Shown: positions 22,464 through 31,992, counted from the first letter of the stretch. The stretch is DNA of 64,000 nt from Shewanella glacialimarina (GCF_020511155.1 NZ_CP041216.1:3906001-3970000); one strand, 5' to 3'. Translations and numbers: made by a program. Notes: generated by a model from the sequence alone, not told the origin.

Positions 22464-22712
22464 ATGAAAAAATACCTAAGCAATCGTTATCCAGACACAC
22501 TAATCAATCAAGTGGTTAATCAAGTCACTGACCATAACCGCTTGTTATCAGAAGTAGCCAAGGAATATGGCGTTTCATCTAGAGTGGTATACCAATGGGT
22601 AAAATCAACGACTGAACCAGTTGAGGTTAAAAAAGATCTAATCACAGAACAAATAGCCTCTTTACAAAGGCAAATCCAAAGCTTAAATAAACAATTGCAA
22701 ATGATTGCTTAA
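22464..22712 (+). CDS. Small helix-turn-helix protein (transposase OrfA-like)
   Basis: An 82-residue protein. Residues about 12-45 resemble the HTH of IS3-type OrfA/transposase_8 proteins (SEVAKEYGVSSRVVYQWVKS). A heptad-like C-terminal coiled coil follows (about 56-80, IASLQRQIQSLNKQLQ), as in OrfA proteins that dimerise. No OrfB integrase is nearby, so this is either an insertion-sequence remnant or a captured DNA-binding protein now used as a regulator. A longer in-frame start at 22326 overlaps the preceding ORF and is less likely. Confidence 0.6.
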   Translation: MKKYLSNRYPDTLINQVVNQVTDHNRLLSEVAKEYGVSSRVVYQWVKSTTEPVEVKKDLITEQIASLQRQIQSLNKQLQMIA

Positions 22713-23092
22713 ACCAGTTTCGGCAAGGGTGTTTGGATATATTCAATTATTCCCCAGTAATGGGATATATCAATGCAAACAACAACCACACATAATAATA
22801 TGGCGCTAGTAGCCTAATAGTGACGCACTAACACCCTTGCCACTTTATCCGCACGACAATCCAAAGACAATCCACACGACAATAATTAGGCTAAGCCTCA
22901 TTTAGCCCCTTAATAGTGAGTAATATTTTTACCGTTAACGCCAGCATTAAGATAATAAGGATTAGTCAAATTCAGATTATAACTACAACTTTTTACTTAC
23001 TTCTATAATAATTAACAGTTTTTTACTCAACAATTTAGCGAACATGTCTTTTAGCCACTACACTTACCATTATTAACTAAAATCAATTATGT
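22713..23092. other. Noncoding stretch with several inverted repeats
   Basis: 380 bases with no credible gene. Besides the 12-bp repeat it holds AGCCTAAT (22811-22818) paired with ATTAGGCT (22885-22892), and short repeats of GACAATCC near 22857-22880. The right part, from about 22930, is AT-rich and must contain the promoter of the next gene. Confidence 0.5.
22722..22841. repeat. 12-bp inverted repeat enclosing 96 bases
   Basis: GGCAAGGGTGTT (22722-22733) is matched exactly by AACACCCTTGCC (22830-22841). The left arm begins 10 bases after the HTH gene. The spacing is too long for a simple terminator and no T run follows the right arm. It may be the ends of a small non-autonomous element or the base of a structured RNA. 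Confidence 0.55.
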
Positions 23093-24082
23093 ATGAAATT
23101 TCAACTCCCTGTATGTATGTTGCTTGTTGTACTATTATCCGCATGTCAGCCTGATTCAACGGTTAACCCACAAAACAGTACGGCTAATGTCATCAAAATT
23201 GCAGTTTCTAATACCCCACTATCGACGCCTTTATTTGTTGCGCATGAAAAGGGTTTTTTTAAGCAACACGGATTAAATGTTGAATTAATAGGACACGAGG
23301 GTGGTGTAAAATGTTTTGAAGCTCTTATCACTGAACAAGTGGACTTTGCCACCGCATCAGAAACTGTAGCCATGTTTAATAGCTTCTATCGTAGCGATTT
23401 TTCTATTTTAACCAGTTTTGTTGAGTCTGATAATGATATTAAATTAATCAGCTTATCCGCGGAAAAATATCAAAATCTAGCGAGTATTAAAAATGCAAGA
23501 ATAGGTATCATCAAAAGCAGTGCCAGTGAATTCTTTTTTGATAGCCTACTGATACTTCATCATCAGCAAGACTTGCCTTTAGAAAGAGTCTACCTGAAAC
23601 CTAATGAGCTGTTAGCTGCGCTAGAAAACGGTGAGGTAGATGCTATTTCAGCCTGGGAGCCATTAGGTTATCAAATATTACAAAGGAGTAAAAACGCTAA
23701 CCAGGTTATGAGTACCAAAGGGCTTTATAACCTGTCATTTAACCTGCTCGGGTTAAAACAAAATCAAGTTAGTCTGAAAGATCGTCAAAGTTTACTTAAA
23801 GCGCTCAGTGATGCAATTGACTTTATTAGCGAGAACCCTACTGAATCGCAACTCATTGTCAGTCAAACGTTAGACATGGATTTACAACAACTGCGTTATT
23901 TATGGAAGGATTACTCTTTTCGAGTATCATTAAGTAATGCTTTAGTTTCAAACATTCAGTCACAAGCCCAATGGGCAATTGACAATAGATTAGTCCTTAA
24001 AGATAATCGAATCGATGTCAGAATGATTATTGATAAACAGCTATTTGAATCCGCTATCAGTCAGCATCAGGACGAGCATTAA
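23093..24082 (+). CDS. Periplasmic substrate-binding lipoprotein (NMT1/SsuA-like)
   Basis: A 329-residue lipoprotein with lipobox LLSAC (lipidated C18) and a type II binding-protein fold of the NMT1/ThiY/SsuA kind: KIAVSNTPLSTPLFVAHEKG, then FFKQHGLNVEL and EALITEQVDFATAS, in the usual order. A DAISAWEP motif near residue 182 matches ligand-loop positions of taurine/nitrate-type binding proteins. No ABC permease or ATPase accompanies it. Instead its stop overlaps the start of a membrane diguanylate cyclase, so it may be a sensory rather than a transport protein. The ligand cannot be told from sequence. Confidence 0.85.
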   Translation: MKFQLPVCMLLVVLLSACQPDSTVNPQNSTANVIKIAVSNTPLSTPLFVAHEKGFFKQHGLNVELIGHEGGVKCFEALITEQVDFATASETVAMFNSFYRSDFSILTSFVESDNDIKLISLSAEKYQNLASIKNARIGIIKSSASEFFFDSLLILHHQQDLPLERVYLKPNELLAALENGEVDAISAWEPLGYQILQRSKNANQVMSTKGLYNLSFNLLGLKQNQVSLKDRQSLLKALSDAIDFISENPTESQLIVSQTLDMDLQQLRYLWKDYSFRVSLSNALVSNIQSQAQWAIDNRLVLKDNRIDVRMIIDKQLFESAISQHQDEH

Positions 24083-25386
24083 TGACACTTGCGACACGAC
24101 TAAAATTAACCGCGATTTTGTGTGCATTATTAACGCTTGCCGTCGGCGAAGCTTTATTTCGAGCACACGACTACCAGCAGAAAATCTATCAACAACTTAA
24201 CCACTCAATGCAAATTCAACTCAGCATTGACAGCCTTCGAAGCCAATTATGGCTTTATGAAGAATACGCTGACAAACTCAGTTTAACTGAGTTAAATGCC
24301 AGACAGGCTAGCTTAGCATTTGAGCTATCAAAAAAGATGCAGTGGAATACTAAGCAACAGCAAGTATTAGATAATCTAAATCGCCTTAACACCAATATTA
24401 GAGTGCTATTTAATACTCAGCAGAGCTCAAAAAATGGCGAAACACCTGTAGAAAGAACCTCCACCTCAGTGCGGTTACTTAAAGTAAAATACAGCATGAA
24501 TATTGAAAGAATGACTGAGGATATGTATCGTCTGCATCAACTGACCATTTCACAAGCAAAACAAACCCAACAATCTTTACTCATATCAATTTCCCTGGTC
24601 GTATTACTACTCTCTGCCATAGCAACCCTTTGGTCATCTATCACTCTGATTAGATTTAAACGCGGCATGAAAGCGCTTAATGACGGCATGCGAAAATTAG
24701 CTGCAGGTGACTTAGAAAGCCGTATTGCCTACACAATGAAAGATGAATTTTTCGAAATGAGTGACAACTTCAACCATATGAAGTCCTCATTACAGAACAT
24801 CACCGTCAAAAAAGATCAGCTCAAACGAGAGGTCGCCAGGCAAACCGCAAAGCTAACCGCACAACAAGTCAAACTCACTTATTTAGCTGAACACGATGAA
24901 CTCACCTCGATTTACAACCGCAGAGCATTTATAAAGCAAATTGATATTGCCATTGCCAGAGGCACAAGAAGGGATGAAAAGGCAGCGTTGTTGTTTATTG
25001 ACCTAGATAGATTCAAAATTATTAATGATACTTTAGGCCATCAAATGGGGGATGAAGTATTAATTACCATAGCTCAGCGTCTCACTTCTCACCTTCGCAG
25101 CAGCGACTTTGTGGGCAGATTGGGTGGCGATGAGTTTGTTGTATGGTTAGATTATATTGATGATGTACATGATATTATTGCCAAAGTTAATCAGATAATC
25201 ATGCTGATAGAGCAGCCTATAATAGCCAATGGTGAAATACTCAGTGTGGGGGCAAGCATTGGTATAAGTCAGTTTCCATTACATGGTAAAAGTAGCGGTA
25301 GCCTAGTTACCGCCGCTGATACAGCCATGTATATGGCAAAACAAGATGTCGACAACCACTACTGCTTATTTCAAAATATCAATTAA
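24082..25386 (+). CDS. Membrane diguanylate cyclase (HAMP-GGDEF)
   Basis: A 434-residue inner-membrane protein: membrane segment (about 8-26), periplasmic helical domain of about 140 residues, second membrane segment (about 167-190), HAMP (about 191-243), short coiled coil, then GGDEF (about 266-430). The active-site motif GGDEF is at 348-352 and intact, so cyclic di-GMP synthesis is expected. An inhibitory I-site RSSD (339-342) lies the canonical five residues upstream. Its start overlaps the stop of the binding lipoprotein by one base, which suggests the lipoprotein regulates it. Confidence 0.92.
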   Translation: MTLATRLKLTAILCALLTLAVGEALFRAHDYQQKIYQQLNHSMQIQLSIDSLRSQLWLYEEYADKLSLTELNARQASLAFELSKKMQWNTKQQQVLDNLNRLNTNIRVLFNTQQSSKNGETPVERTSTSVRLLKVKYSMNIERMTEDMYRLHQLTISQAKQTQQSLLISISLVVLLLSAIATLWSSITLIRFKRGMKALNDGMRKLAAGDLESRIAYTMKDEFFEMSDNFNHMKSSLQNITVKKDQLKREVARQTAKLTAQQVKLTYLAEHDELTSIYNRRAFIKQIDIAIARGTRRDEKAALLFIDLDRFKIINDTLGHQMGDEVLITIAQRLTSHLRSSDFVGRLGGDEFVVWLDYIDDVHDIIAKVNQIIMLIEQPIIANGEILSVGASIGISQFPLHGKSSGSLVTAADTAMYMAKQDVDNHYCLFQNIN

Positions 25387-25450
25387 ACCCGTGAATCAGA
25401 TAAAATTACCGACCTATTTTGGCCATACTTTTTTATCGTGTTGTATCCCT

Positions 25451-26053
25451 TTATTCTACTTTTACATAGCGCTCTGTAGACCAGTCATAGACATATCTTA
25501 TCCCTTGCCACTCATATAACGTTTTCCCCTCGAGCTGAATCACTCTAGCATTTTCAGGTAAGGTTTTTATTGTGCGATCATACTGTATTGATGTGGTTGT
25601 TCTAGTTGGTTCAGTCACGAATACCGGTTCAACAATAACATCACGTCTAGGATATTCGCTGTATCGATTATAGTCATTTCGATCATAATCATAGTTTGCA
25701 CGTCTGTTATTATACCAAGGGTCACGCCATCCCCAATCATTTCCCCATCGATAACCAGAACTCCAGCCAATGCCAATATTTGGCCCCCAGTGATTATTCC
25801 AACCAGTCCCCCAACGCCAAGGGGCTTGGTAGCCATATTGATTACTTTGTCGATAGTGTTGTCGATGGTTGGATTGATAATGTTGCCGATGACCCTGCTG
25901 ATAACCTTGGCTAATGCTTTGTTGCTGACCAATAGATGATTCAGTATCTTGATTGAGTAGATCGAATCTTAATGGCTCTTTTGCCAGAACGAAATGGCTG
26001 CTAATAGCAACCGCAAGCAGCAGTACTTTTACAATATTGATTTTCATGATCAT
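25451..26053 (-). CDS. Secreted aromatic- and glycine-rich protein, unknown function
   Basis: A 200-residue exported protein; signal peptide to about residue 24 (HFVLA). Residues about 40-135 are low complexity: HYRQ/HRQHYQ repeats first, then a stretch rich in Trp, Gly, Asn, Tyr and Arg, then a DYDRNDYNRY tract. The C-terminal 50 residues (LPENARVIQLEGKTLYEWQGIRYVYD) look folded and resemble the small C-terminal domain of envelope proteins of the DUF6515 kind; that match is from memory. An alternative start is at 26047. It stands alone, convergent with the cyclase gene. Confidence 0.7.
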   Translation of the reverse strand: MIMKINIVKVLLLAVAISSHFVLAKEPLRFDLLNQDTESSIGQQQSISQGYQQGHRQHYQSNHRQHYRQSNQYGYQAPWRWGTGWNNHWGPNIGIGWSSGYRWGNDWGWRDPWYNNRRANYDYDRNDYNRYSEYPRRDVIVEPVFVTEPTRTTTSIQYDRTIKTLPENARVIQLEGKTLYEWQGIRYVYDWSTERYVKVE

Positions 26054-26248
26054 TTAACGTTACATCCCGGTTAATACATACATAGCTTTGTCAATGTCAA
26101 ACCACTCAACATCAGTTTACACCTGAGCATATTAATTACACATAAATAACGTATCTATAGCACACCGATAGGGATCAAATGGCTTAACCTCAAATTATAA
26201 AAATGCTATAGTGCGCGCCACATCGAATTGCATATATAGGCGGTAGGT

Positions 26249-27730
26249 ATGAGTTTCAAGGATTTACGCAGCTTCATTAATCATCTTGAAGCCAATGGTG
26301 AGCTCAAACGCATTAGTCATCCAGTTGACCCTCATCTTGAAATGACTGAAATAGCCGATAGAGTATTACGCTCCGGTGGCCCAGCCTTGTTGTTTGAAAA
26401 CCCAGTTAATAATTCTATGCCTGTTTTAGTCAATTTATTTGGCACACCTAAACGTGTTGCTATGGCACTAGGTAAAGAAGATCCGCTAGCGCTGCGGGAA
26501 GTTGGTGAATTATTGGCATTTTTAAAAGAGCCTGAACCACCAACGGGTTTTAAAGACGCTATTTCAAAGATCCCAATGTTTAAACAAGCGTTAAACATGC
26601 CGCCCAAAACAGTGCGTAATCCACCTTGCCAAGAAGTCATAAAAACCGGTGACGAGGTTGATTTAACCTCGCTGCCAATTCAGCATTGCTGGCCGGGAGA
26701 CGTTGCACCTCTGGTTACCTGGGGATTAACTATTACCAAAGGTCCACGTCAAAAACGCCAAAACTTAGGTATTTATCGTCAGCAGCTTTTGGGTAAAAAC
26801 AAACTCATTATGCGCTGGCTAGATCATCGCGGTGGTGCATTAGATTTTAAAGATTTTAAACAAAAACACCCGGGAGAAAACTATCCAGTGGTCGTTGCAC
26901 TGGGAAGCGATCCAGTCACTATTTTAGGTGCGGTAACACCAGTACCAGATTCTATGAGCGAATATGCCTTTGCGGGGCTTTTACGTGGCGAACGTACTGA
27001 AATATGTAAAGCAATCAGTTGTGATTTAGAAGTGCCCGCTACCAGCGAAATCATCCTAGAAGGCTATATAGCCCCCGATGAAGTTGCCGAAGAGGGTCCT
27101 TATGGCGACCATACCGGTTACTACAATGAAACCGATGCCTTTCCAGTCTTTACGGTAACGCATATTACTCACCGTAAAGATGCTATTTATCACAGCACCT
27201 ATACTGGCCGCCCACCTGATGAGCCTGCCATGTTAGGCGTAGCACTCAATGAAGTCTTTGTGCCCATATTACGCAAACAATACCCAGAAATTATCGACTT
27301 CTATTTGCCGCCAGAAGGCTGCTCATATCGCATGGCGATTATCTCTATCCGTAAGCAATACCCAGGTCACGCTAAGCGGGTCATGATGGGTGCTTGGTCA
27401 TTCCTACGCCAGTTCATGTACACCAAGTTTATTGTGGTAGTCGATGACGATGTAAACTGTCGCGACTGGCAAGATGTCATCTGGGCAATCACAACCCGTA
27501 TGGACCCTACACGTGATACCGTACTGATAGACAATACCCCAATTGATTATCTAGACTTTGCCTCGCCAATCGCTGGTTTAGGCTCAAAAATGGGCTTAGA
27601 TGCTACCAATAAATGGCCTGGTGAAACCAATCGCGAATGGGGTACGCCGATAGTAATGGATAAGGCTGTTAAAGAGAAAGTTGATCAAATGTGGGAACAA
27701 CTGGGTATTGATGGTCAAGCTACACTATAG
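26249..27730 (+). CDS. ubiD: 3-octaprenyl-4-hydroxybenzoate decarboxylase
   Basis: Prenylated-FMN decarboxylase of ubiquinone biosynthesis, 493 residues, cytoplasmic. It opens with [20 protein letters not shown] and carries the conserved [11 protein letters not shown] motif (about residues 286-296) and the C-terminal [25 protein letters not shown] region, named here by its [12 protein letters not shown] core. fre follows 136 bases downstream, the same neighbourhood as in E. coli. Confidence 0.97.
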   Translation: MSFKDLRSFINHLEANGELKRISHPVDPHLEMTEIADRVLRSGGPALLFENPVNNSMPVLVNLFGTPKRVAMALGKEDPLALREVGELLAFLKEPEPPTGFKDAISKIPMFKQALNMPPKTVRNPPCQEVIKTGDEVDLTSLPIQHCWPGDVAPLVTWGLTITKGPRQKRQNLGIYRQQLLGKNKLIMRWLDHRGGALDFKDFKQKHPGENYPVVVALGSDPVTILGAVTPVPDSMSEYAFAGLLRGERTEICKAISCDLEVPATSEIILEGYIAPDEVAEEGPYGDHTGYYNETDAFPVFTVTHITHRKDAIYHSTYTGRPPDEPAMLGVALNEVFVPILRKQYPEIIDFYLPPEGCSYRMAIISIRKQYPGHAKRVMMGAWSFLRQFMYTKFIVVVDDDVNCRDWQDVIWAITTRMDPTRDTVLIDNTPIDYLDFASPIAGLGSKMGLDATNKWPGETNREWGTPIVMDKAVKEKVDQMWEQLGIDGQATL

Positions 27731-27866
27731 AGTATGTTAATCTGTCGAAATACACTTTGATGATGAAAAAGTAACATCTCAGTAAGACGTGAGTTAAGAG
27801 TAACTAAACGCTATAATTTAGCAAATGATAAACCACCTTCAAAAGAAAGGGCCTAAAGGACGTTAG

Positions 27867-28565
27867 ATGAAAACCATTCGTTGTCAGATTAAAAAAATCA
27901 CCCCGTTTAATGACGCTGTATTCCAGGTCGTTCTTAAACCTGACACTGCTTTTGATTTTAAAGCGGGTCAGTATCTAAGTATTGTTATGGGTGAAAAAGA
28001 CAAACGTCCTTTTTCTATTGCATCAGCACCCAATGCCGATGAAATTGAATTACATATCGGTGCTGCGGTAAGTGAAAGCTATCCAATGCAGGTGGTAGAG
28101 CGCTTAAAAAACGCTACTCACATTGATATCGAAGCCCCCGCTGGTGATGCCTATTTTCGCGAAGACAGTATCCGTCCGCGTATTTTGATTGCAGGCGGCA
28201 CAGGTTTTTCATATATCAAAAGTATCATTGAGCACCAAATTGCTATCGGCGAAAAAGTACATACCCATTTTTATTGGGGATGTCGCACCGAAGATGCTAT
28301 GTATTATCAAGCTATCGCACGTCAATGGCACCAAGCCCATGAGTGGCTAGAGTTTATACCTGTTATTGAACAGGCCGATGCAAATTGGACAGGCAAACAA
28401 GCCAATTTACTGGAACAAATTAAGCAGGATTTTATCAGCCTTAATGGATATGACGTCTATATTGCTGGACGATTCGATATGGTAGGCGCAGCGCGTGAAG
28501 TATTTAGAGCCCAAGGTATCGAAGAAGCCCATCTTTATGGTGATGCTTTTGCATTCATAAAGTAG
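27867..28565 (+). CDS. fre: NAD(P)H-flavin reductase
   Basis: Reduces free flavins with NAD(P)H in the cytoplasm; 232 residues, the usual length. The flavin-binding motif RPFSIASAP (about residues 50-58) and the nucleotide-binding LIAGGTGFSYIKSI (about 107-120) are intact, with YIAGRFDMV near the C-terminus. An AAAGGA site precedes the ATG. Reduced flavin may feed UbiX/UbiD, which fits its position after ubiD, though that link is inference. Confidence 0.95.
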   Translation: MKTIRCQIKKITPFNDAVFQVVLKPDTAFDFKAGQYLSIVMGEKDKRPFSIASAPNADEIELHIGAAVSESYPMQVVERLKNATHIDIEAPAGDAYFREDSIRPRILIAGGTGFSYIKSIIEHQIAIGEKVHTHFYWGCRTEDAMYYQAIARQWHQAHEWLEFIPVIEQADANWTGKQANLLEQIKQDFISLNGYDVYIAGRFDMVGAAREVFRAQGIEEAHLYGDAFAFIK

Positions 28566-28590
28566 TTATTGATATATTTAAAGCTTCTTT

Positions 28591-28617
28591 AAAACCGATT
28601 CACTGAGTCGGTTTTTT
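28591..28617 (+). terminator. Terminator after fre
   Basis: A stem formed by AAACCGA and TCGGTTT, extended by weaker pairs, followed by a run of seven T, 26 bases beyond the fre stop. Confidence 0.82.
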
Positions 28618-28749
28618 TATTGATAATACTAACTTAATACCTCTTTAGTAAGATCTAACGTGAAAGTTATCCCTTCATCATCTAATATTGGTAATAACAA
28701 ACAATTAAAGCCTACGCCGTGCGTACGTTAAAAATTATGGAAGTATCTG

Positions 28750-30288
28750 ATGCGAAACAAGCCCATTATTAATAAGGAAGTTGAACTAAAAGCGGGCGAC
28801 GAGTTGGTTTCAATAACCGATACTCGCGGTATTATTACCTATGCAAACCCCATTTTCATTCGAATATCGGGTTACAGTGAGCATGAGCTTGTTAGCCATA
28901 ACCATAACCTAGTACGTCACCCCGACATGCCAGCAGAAGCATTTAAAGAGCTTTGGGATAAATTAAAAGCGGGTGAATCTTGGCGTGGTATCGTTAAAAA
29001 TCGTTGTAAGGATGGCAGTTATTATTGGGTTGATGCTTTTATATCCCCTCTATTTGAAAATGGTAAAGTAATCGGTTATCAATCTGTTCGGATAAAAGCA
29101 AAGCCTGAATATATTGCTAGGGCCACTAGCTTATACGCCAAAATCAAACAGGGCAAAAAGCTTTCTTCACCCATGAGTTTCAGCCATAAAAAAACGGTCG
29201 CTGCTATAATAATCATGGCAGCTGTTATCGCTATGGCAGTAATGTTCAATACTGGCACCGCACTCTTCACCCTGGCGTTATCCATTTTAATGGCCGTTAT
29301 TTTCAAGGAAGAGCTGTTCACTATTCCCGCTAAAATACAGCAATTACAGCAAAAATATGACTCAGTAAGTCGTTTGGTATTTTGTGGTAACGGCAACAGC
29401 ACTGTATTAGATTTTCAGCTGATCCTTAATCAGGCAAAAATGCAGGGAGTGCTTGGGCGTGCGCAGGATCAAGGTAATAACCTTGATCAAATAGCCAATG
29501 AACTTGTTGCCTCATCTAAGCAAGCTAATCGCAGTATTGAGCAACAACAGAATCAGATTAATCATATCGCTACCGCGATAGAAACAATGAACAACACGGT
29601 GTCAGATATGGCACAACACGCCTTATCGACATCACACCATGCAGAAGAAGCCCAACTGGTCTGTGTTGAAAATCGTCAAACCATGCAAAACAATAAGAAA
29701 CAAATTGAACTGCTAAGTCATTCAGTGACCACAGCGGCTGAAAATTCGCATTTATTAACCAAAGAAGCGGAAAATGTGTCTAATGCGATGCTTGAAATTA
29801 ATGGTATTGCTGAGCAAACAAATTTACTGGCGCTAAATGCCGCCATTGAAGCAGCCAGAGCTGGTGAACAAGGCCGAGGTTTTGCCGTCGTTGCTGATGA
29901 GGTTCGCGCCTTATCCAGCCGAACGCAGCTCTCCACCGATACTATTTCTAAAAGTATTCAGTCAATGCACACCATGCTTCATGACTGGTCTGTTCAAATG
30001 CAAAACAGTAAGCAACAAGCCGAAGTTTGTGCAAATGAAATGGGTCAAGTGACTGAAAAATTTGATCAAGTGTATCAACGCATGAGTGAAATAAATCAGT
30101 TTACCCAGCAAAGTGCGGTGGCAACAGAGCAACAAAAAAATGTAACCGTTGAAATGACCCATAATATTCATCAAATAAGTCAGCTTAGCCAAAGTAATGT
30201 TGATAATTTAAATGTGATAGGATCGGCGGCAATAAACATTCAGCATCATGCTGAAAAGGCCAAAGGCTTACGTAATACATTTGGGTAA
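28750..30288 (+). CDS. PAS-domain methyl-accepting chemotaxis protein (Aer-like)
   Basis: A 512-residue chemoreceptor with a cytoplasmic N-terminal PAS domain (about residues 15-115, with [19 protein letters not shown]), a hydrophobic hairpin anchor (about 150-187) and no periplasmic ligand domain, as in the redox sensor Aer. The signalling region carries the conserved hairpin tip [20 protein letters not shown] and [15 protein letters not shown] (about residues 352-390), which contacts CheA and CheW. Energy or oxygen taxis is the likely role; FAD binding is not provable from sequence. Confidence 0.9.
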   Translation: MRNKPIINKEVELKAGDELVSITDTRGIITYANPIFIRISGYSEHELVSHNHNLVRHPDMPAEAFKELWDKLKAGESWRGIVKNRCKDGSYYWVDAFISPLFENGKVIGYQSVRIKAKPEYIARATSLYAKIKQGKKLSSPMSFSHKKTVAAIIIMAAVIAMAVMFNTGTALFTLALSILMAVIFKEELFTIPAKIQQLQQKYDSVSRLVFCGNGNSTVLDFQLILNQAKMQGVLGRAQDQGNNLDQIANELVASSKQANRSIEQQQNQINHIATAIETMNNTVSDMAQHALSTSHHAEEAQLVCVENRQTMQNNKKQIELLSHSVTTAAENSHLLTKEAENVSNAMLEINGIAEQTNLLALNAAIEAARAGEQGRGFAVVADEVRALSSRTQLSTDTISKSIQSMHTMLHDWSVQMQNSKQQAEVCANEMGQVTEKFDQVYQRMSEINQFTQQSAVATEQQKNVTVEMTHNIHQISQLSQSNVDNLNVIGSAAINIQHHAEKAKGLRNTFG

Positions 30289-30361
30289 CGTTATTAAACC
30301 TAACATAGTTACCTTATCACCCAATACATGAACGACTCATTACCCATTTATAAGGTTCCAC

Positions 30362-30940
30362 ATGCAATTAAGTCAGTTAACTCAGCCTATTTTTGATCAC
30401 CTTTACCATGATATTTTTGAATTTCGCAGCACATTTGACCTTCCAGTTGCCGACGAATCAAGTTTAGACAGTAAAGCAGATACCCTTCACACCTCGCTTA
30501 TTATTGAAGAGTTAACTGAGCTAGCTGAGGCAGATTGTAAAGTTGAACAGGCTGATGCCATTGTTGACTCTGTATATGTGTTAATGGGGCGTTTAGTCCA
30601 CTTAGGTGCGTCTCAGGTAAGTGATCGTTTAGAAATTAGTTATCTGATTGATCTGTTATTAAATGTGGCTAAAAACCGTGAAATAGATTTTATTCAATGC
30701 TGGGATGAAGTGCACTCAAGTAACATGAGTAAAGTGTGTCGCAATCAACAAGAGTTAGATGAAACGATTGCCCATTATGCAAAACAAGGCGTAGAAATTG
30801 TTGGCAGTCAAAAAGGTGATTTTTTAATCGCAAAATGTGCTAAAGATGTAGAAATGGCCGGTAAAACCGTTCGTCAAGGCAAGGTATTAAAGTCAGTTTA
30901 TTATCGCCCAGCAGATTTAACGTCGCTAGTTAAGGGTTAA
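30362..30940 (+). CDS. MazG/HisE-like nucleotide pyrophosphohydrolase
   Basis: A 192-residue protein with an all-alpha NTP pyrophosphatase core: EELTELAEAD (about residues 50-59) gives the ExxE metal-binding pair and QADAIVDSVYVLMG (about 64-77) the following acidic helix. This layout is shared by MazG, HisE and dCTPase-type enzymes. It differs from HisE in length and is far from any his gene, so a house-cleaning nucleotide pyrophosphatase is more likely. The substrate is unknown. The C-terminal 50 residues are unassigned. Confidence 0.75.
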   Translation: MQLSQLTQPIFDHLYHDIFEFRSTFDLPVADESSLDSKADTLHTSLIIEELTELAEADCKVEQADAIVDSVYVLMGRLVHLGASQVSDRLEISYLIDLLLNVAKNREIDFIQCWDEVHSSNMSKVCRNQQELDETIAHYAKQGVEIVGSQKGDFLIAKCAKDVEMAGKTVRQGKVLKSVYYRPADLTSLVKG

Positions 30941-31004
30941 GGCATAAAGCTTAAAGCGGTTGTCTGCTAAAACACTCGCCATGAGAATAGCAAAATAGCC
31001 AAAT

Positions 31005-31042
31005 AAAATGCGCTTATCGTATTAACGGTAAGCGCATTTTTT
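31005..31042 (+). terminator. Terminator after the pyrophosphohydrolase gene
   Basis: A 12-bp perfect stem (AAAATGCGCTTA with TAAGCGCATTTT) around a 12-base loop, ending in TTTTTT. Confidence 0.85.
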
Positions 31043-31161
31043 GTGTTTAATTTACAAAGATAATCGCGATGATCCTGAGCATACTAAATGCCTGCCGCAC
31101 TCAGTGTCTCAACGGCAATCACTCTGGTTAGTGTAATGAGTCCAATACTTCATGGGTACTT

Positions 31162-31176
31162 ATTGCCTGCCGCAGG
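31162..31176 (+). repeat. Direct repeat ATTGCCTGCCGCAGG, left copy
   Basis: This 15-mer recurs exactly at 31978-31992, and its 11-base core TGCCTGCCGCA also occurs at 31089-31099. The copies flank the membrane gene at 31319-31741. The core is itself a small dyad (CCTG/CAGG). Confidence 0.7.
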
Positions 31177-31318
31177 GATGTTCAGGATTGTAGTGGTCAA
31201 TAAAAACTGGACGCTACATTAGGGCCTACCAAGCTTGTTTTTGGACAGAAATGAATTAGTAACAAGCACTGTAAAAGGCGGAAAATAGTTGGCCAAAACT
31301 TGCAAGAACAAGCACAAG

Positions 31319-31741
31319 TTAACGACTTTTCTGGATAGCCTTTATTAAGTTTTTTGGATCGTTTGTACCCAGACAAACCGTTGTGCCATCTTTAAGTTTT
31401 AATTCAACAGCAGTGAGACCAGAAACATTATATAACCATCCAGTTGAGATCAAACGAATTCCAAGCCCATAGTACCATTTTGTTCTTATCTCTTGTGCCG
31501 ACTCAATTTCAGATATCTTTATTGATTTATTCCAAAATTTTGGACCAAAAAACCATCTTATCTCTCCATCTTCAACTTTGATTGTTAATGCTGAAAAAAG
31601 AATTGAAACCAAACCTACAATTAAATAAGCAAATCCAATCGGTTCGGTAGGTTGAGTTACGGAAGCAAAGATAAGCACTAATGTTACAACTCCCATAACT
31701 GAAAGCATCGCGATTCCAAGCTGAGTGTTTTTATACTGCAT
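31319..31741 (-). CDS. Small membrane protein with PH-like domain, unknown function
   Basis: A 140-residue protein with two membrane segments (about residues 8-28 and 36-52) and a soluble C-terminal half whose strand pattern (EIRWFFGPKFWNKSIKISEI, then LKDGTTVCLGTNDPKNLIKAI) looks like a bacterial PH domain. The function is unknown. A strong AAAGGAG site precedes the ATG. Its neighbourhood is noncoding repeats on both sides, unlike the surrounding core genes, which suggests it arrived as an isolated insertion. Confidence 0.65.
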   Translation of the reverse strand: MQYKNTQLGIAMLSVMGVVTLVLIFASVTQPTEPIGFAYLIVGLVSILFSALTIKVEDGEIRWFFGPKFWNKSIKISEIESAQEIRTKWYYGLGIRLISTGWLYNVSGLTAVELKLKDGTTVCLGTNDPKNLIKAIQKSR

Positions 31742-31977
31742 AACAAACTCCTTTTACAAGATTAGTTGGATCAGGGTAAACATTTTAGGGGGAGTTAATA
31801 GACGCATGTTATTGAATGGCTTTTCTTCCCTAAATGGCGTACTCGATGATTGTGTTCGAGATAACCCAACTCTGTCCTTAAGTTTTCATACTTTAATCTA
31901 CTTTATAACTTTAATTCAATGTTTTAATACAAGTTATATTGGGTAGGTTAAGTCAGTCCGTGACTTCAATCTAATCC

Positions 31978-31992
31978 ATTGCCTGCCGCAGG
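31978..31992 (+). repeat. Direct repeat ATTGCCTGCCGCAGG, right copy
   Basis: Exact copy of 31162-31176, 816 bases away in the same orientation. Here it extends into a 13-base dyad (GCCTG-CCG-CAGGC). Confidence 0.7.

Noticed and set aside
31725..31946. 73-residue rightward ORF beside the PH-domain-like gene
   Set aside because: Overlaps the start of the leftward gene, has no ribosome-binding site and no recognisable features.
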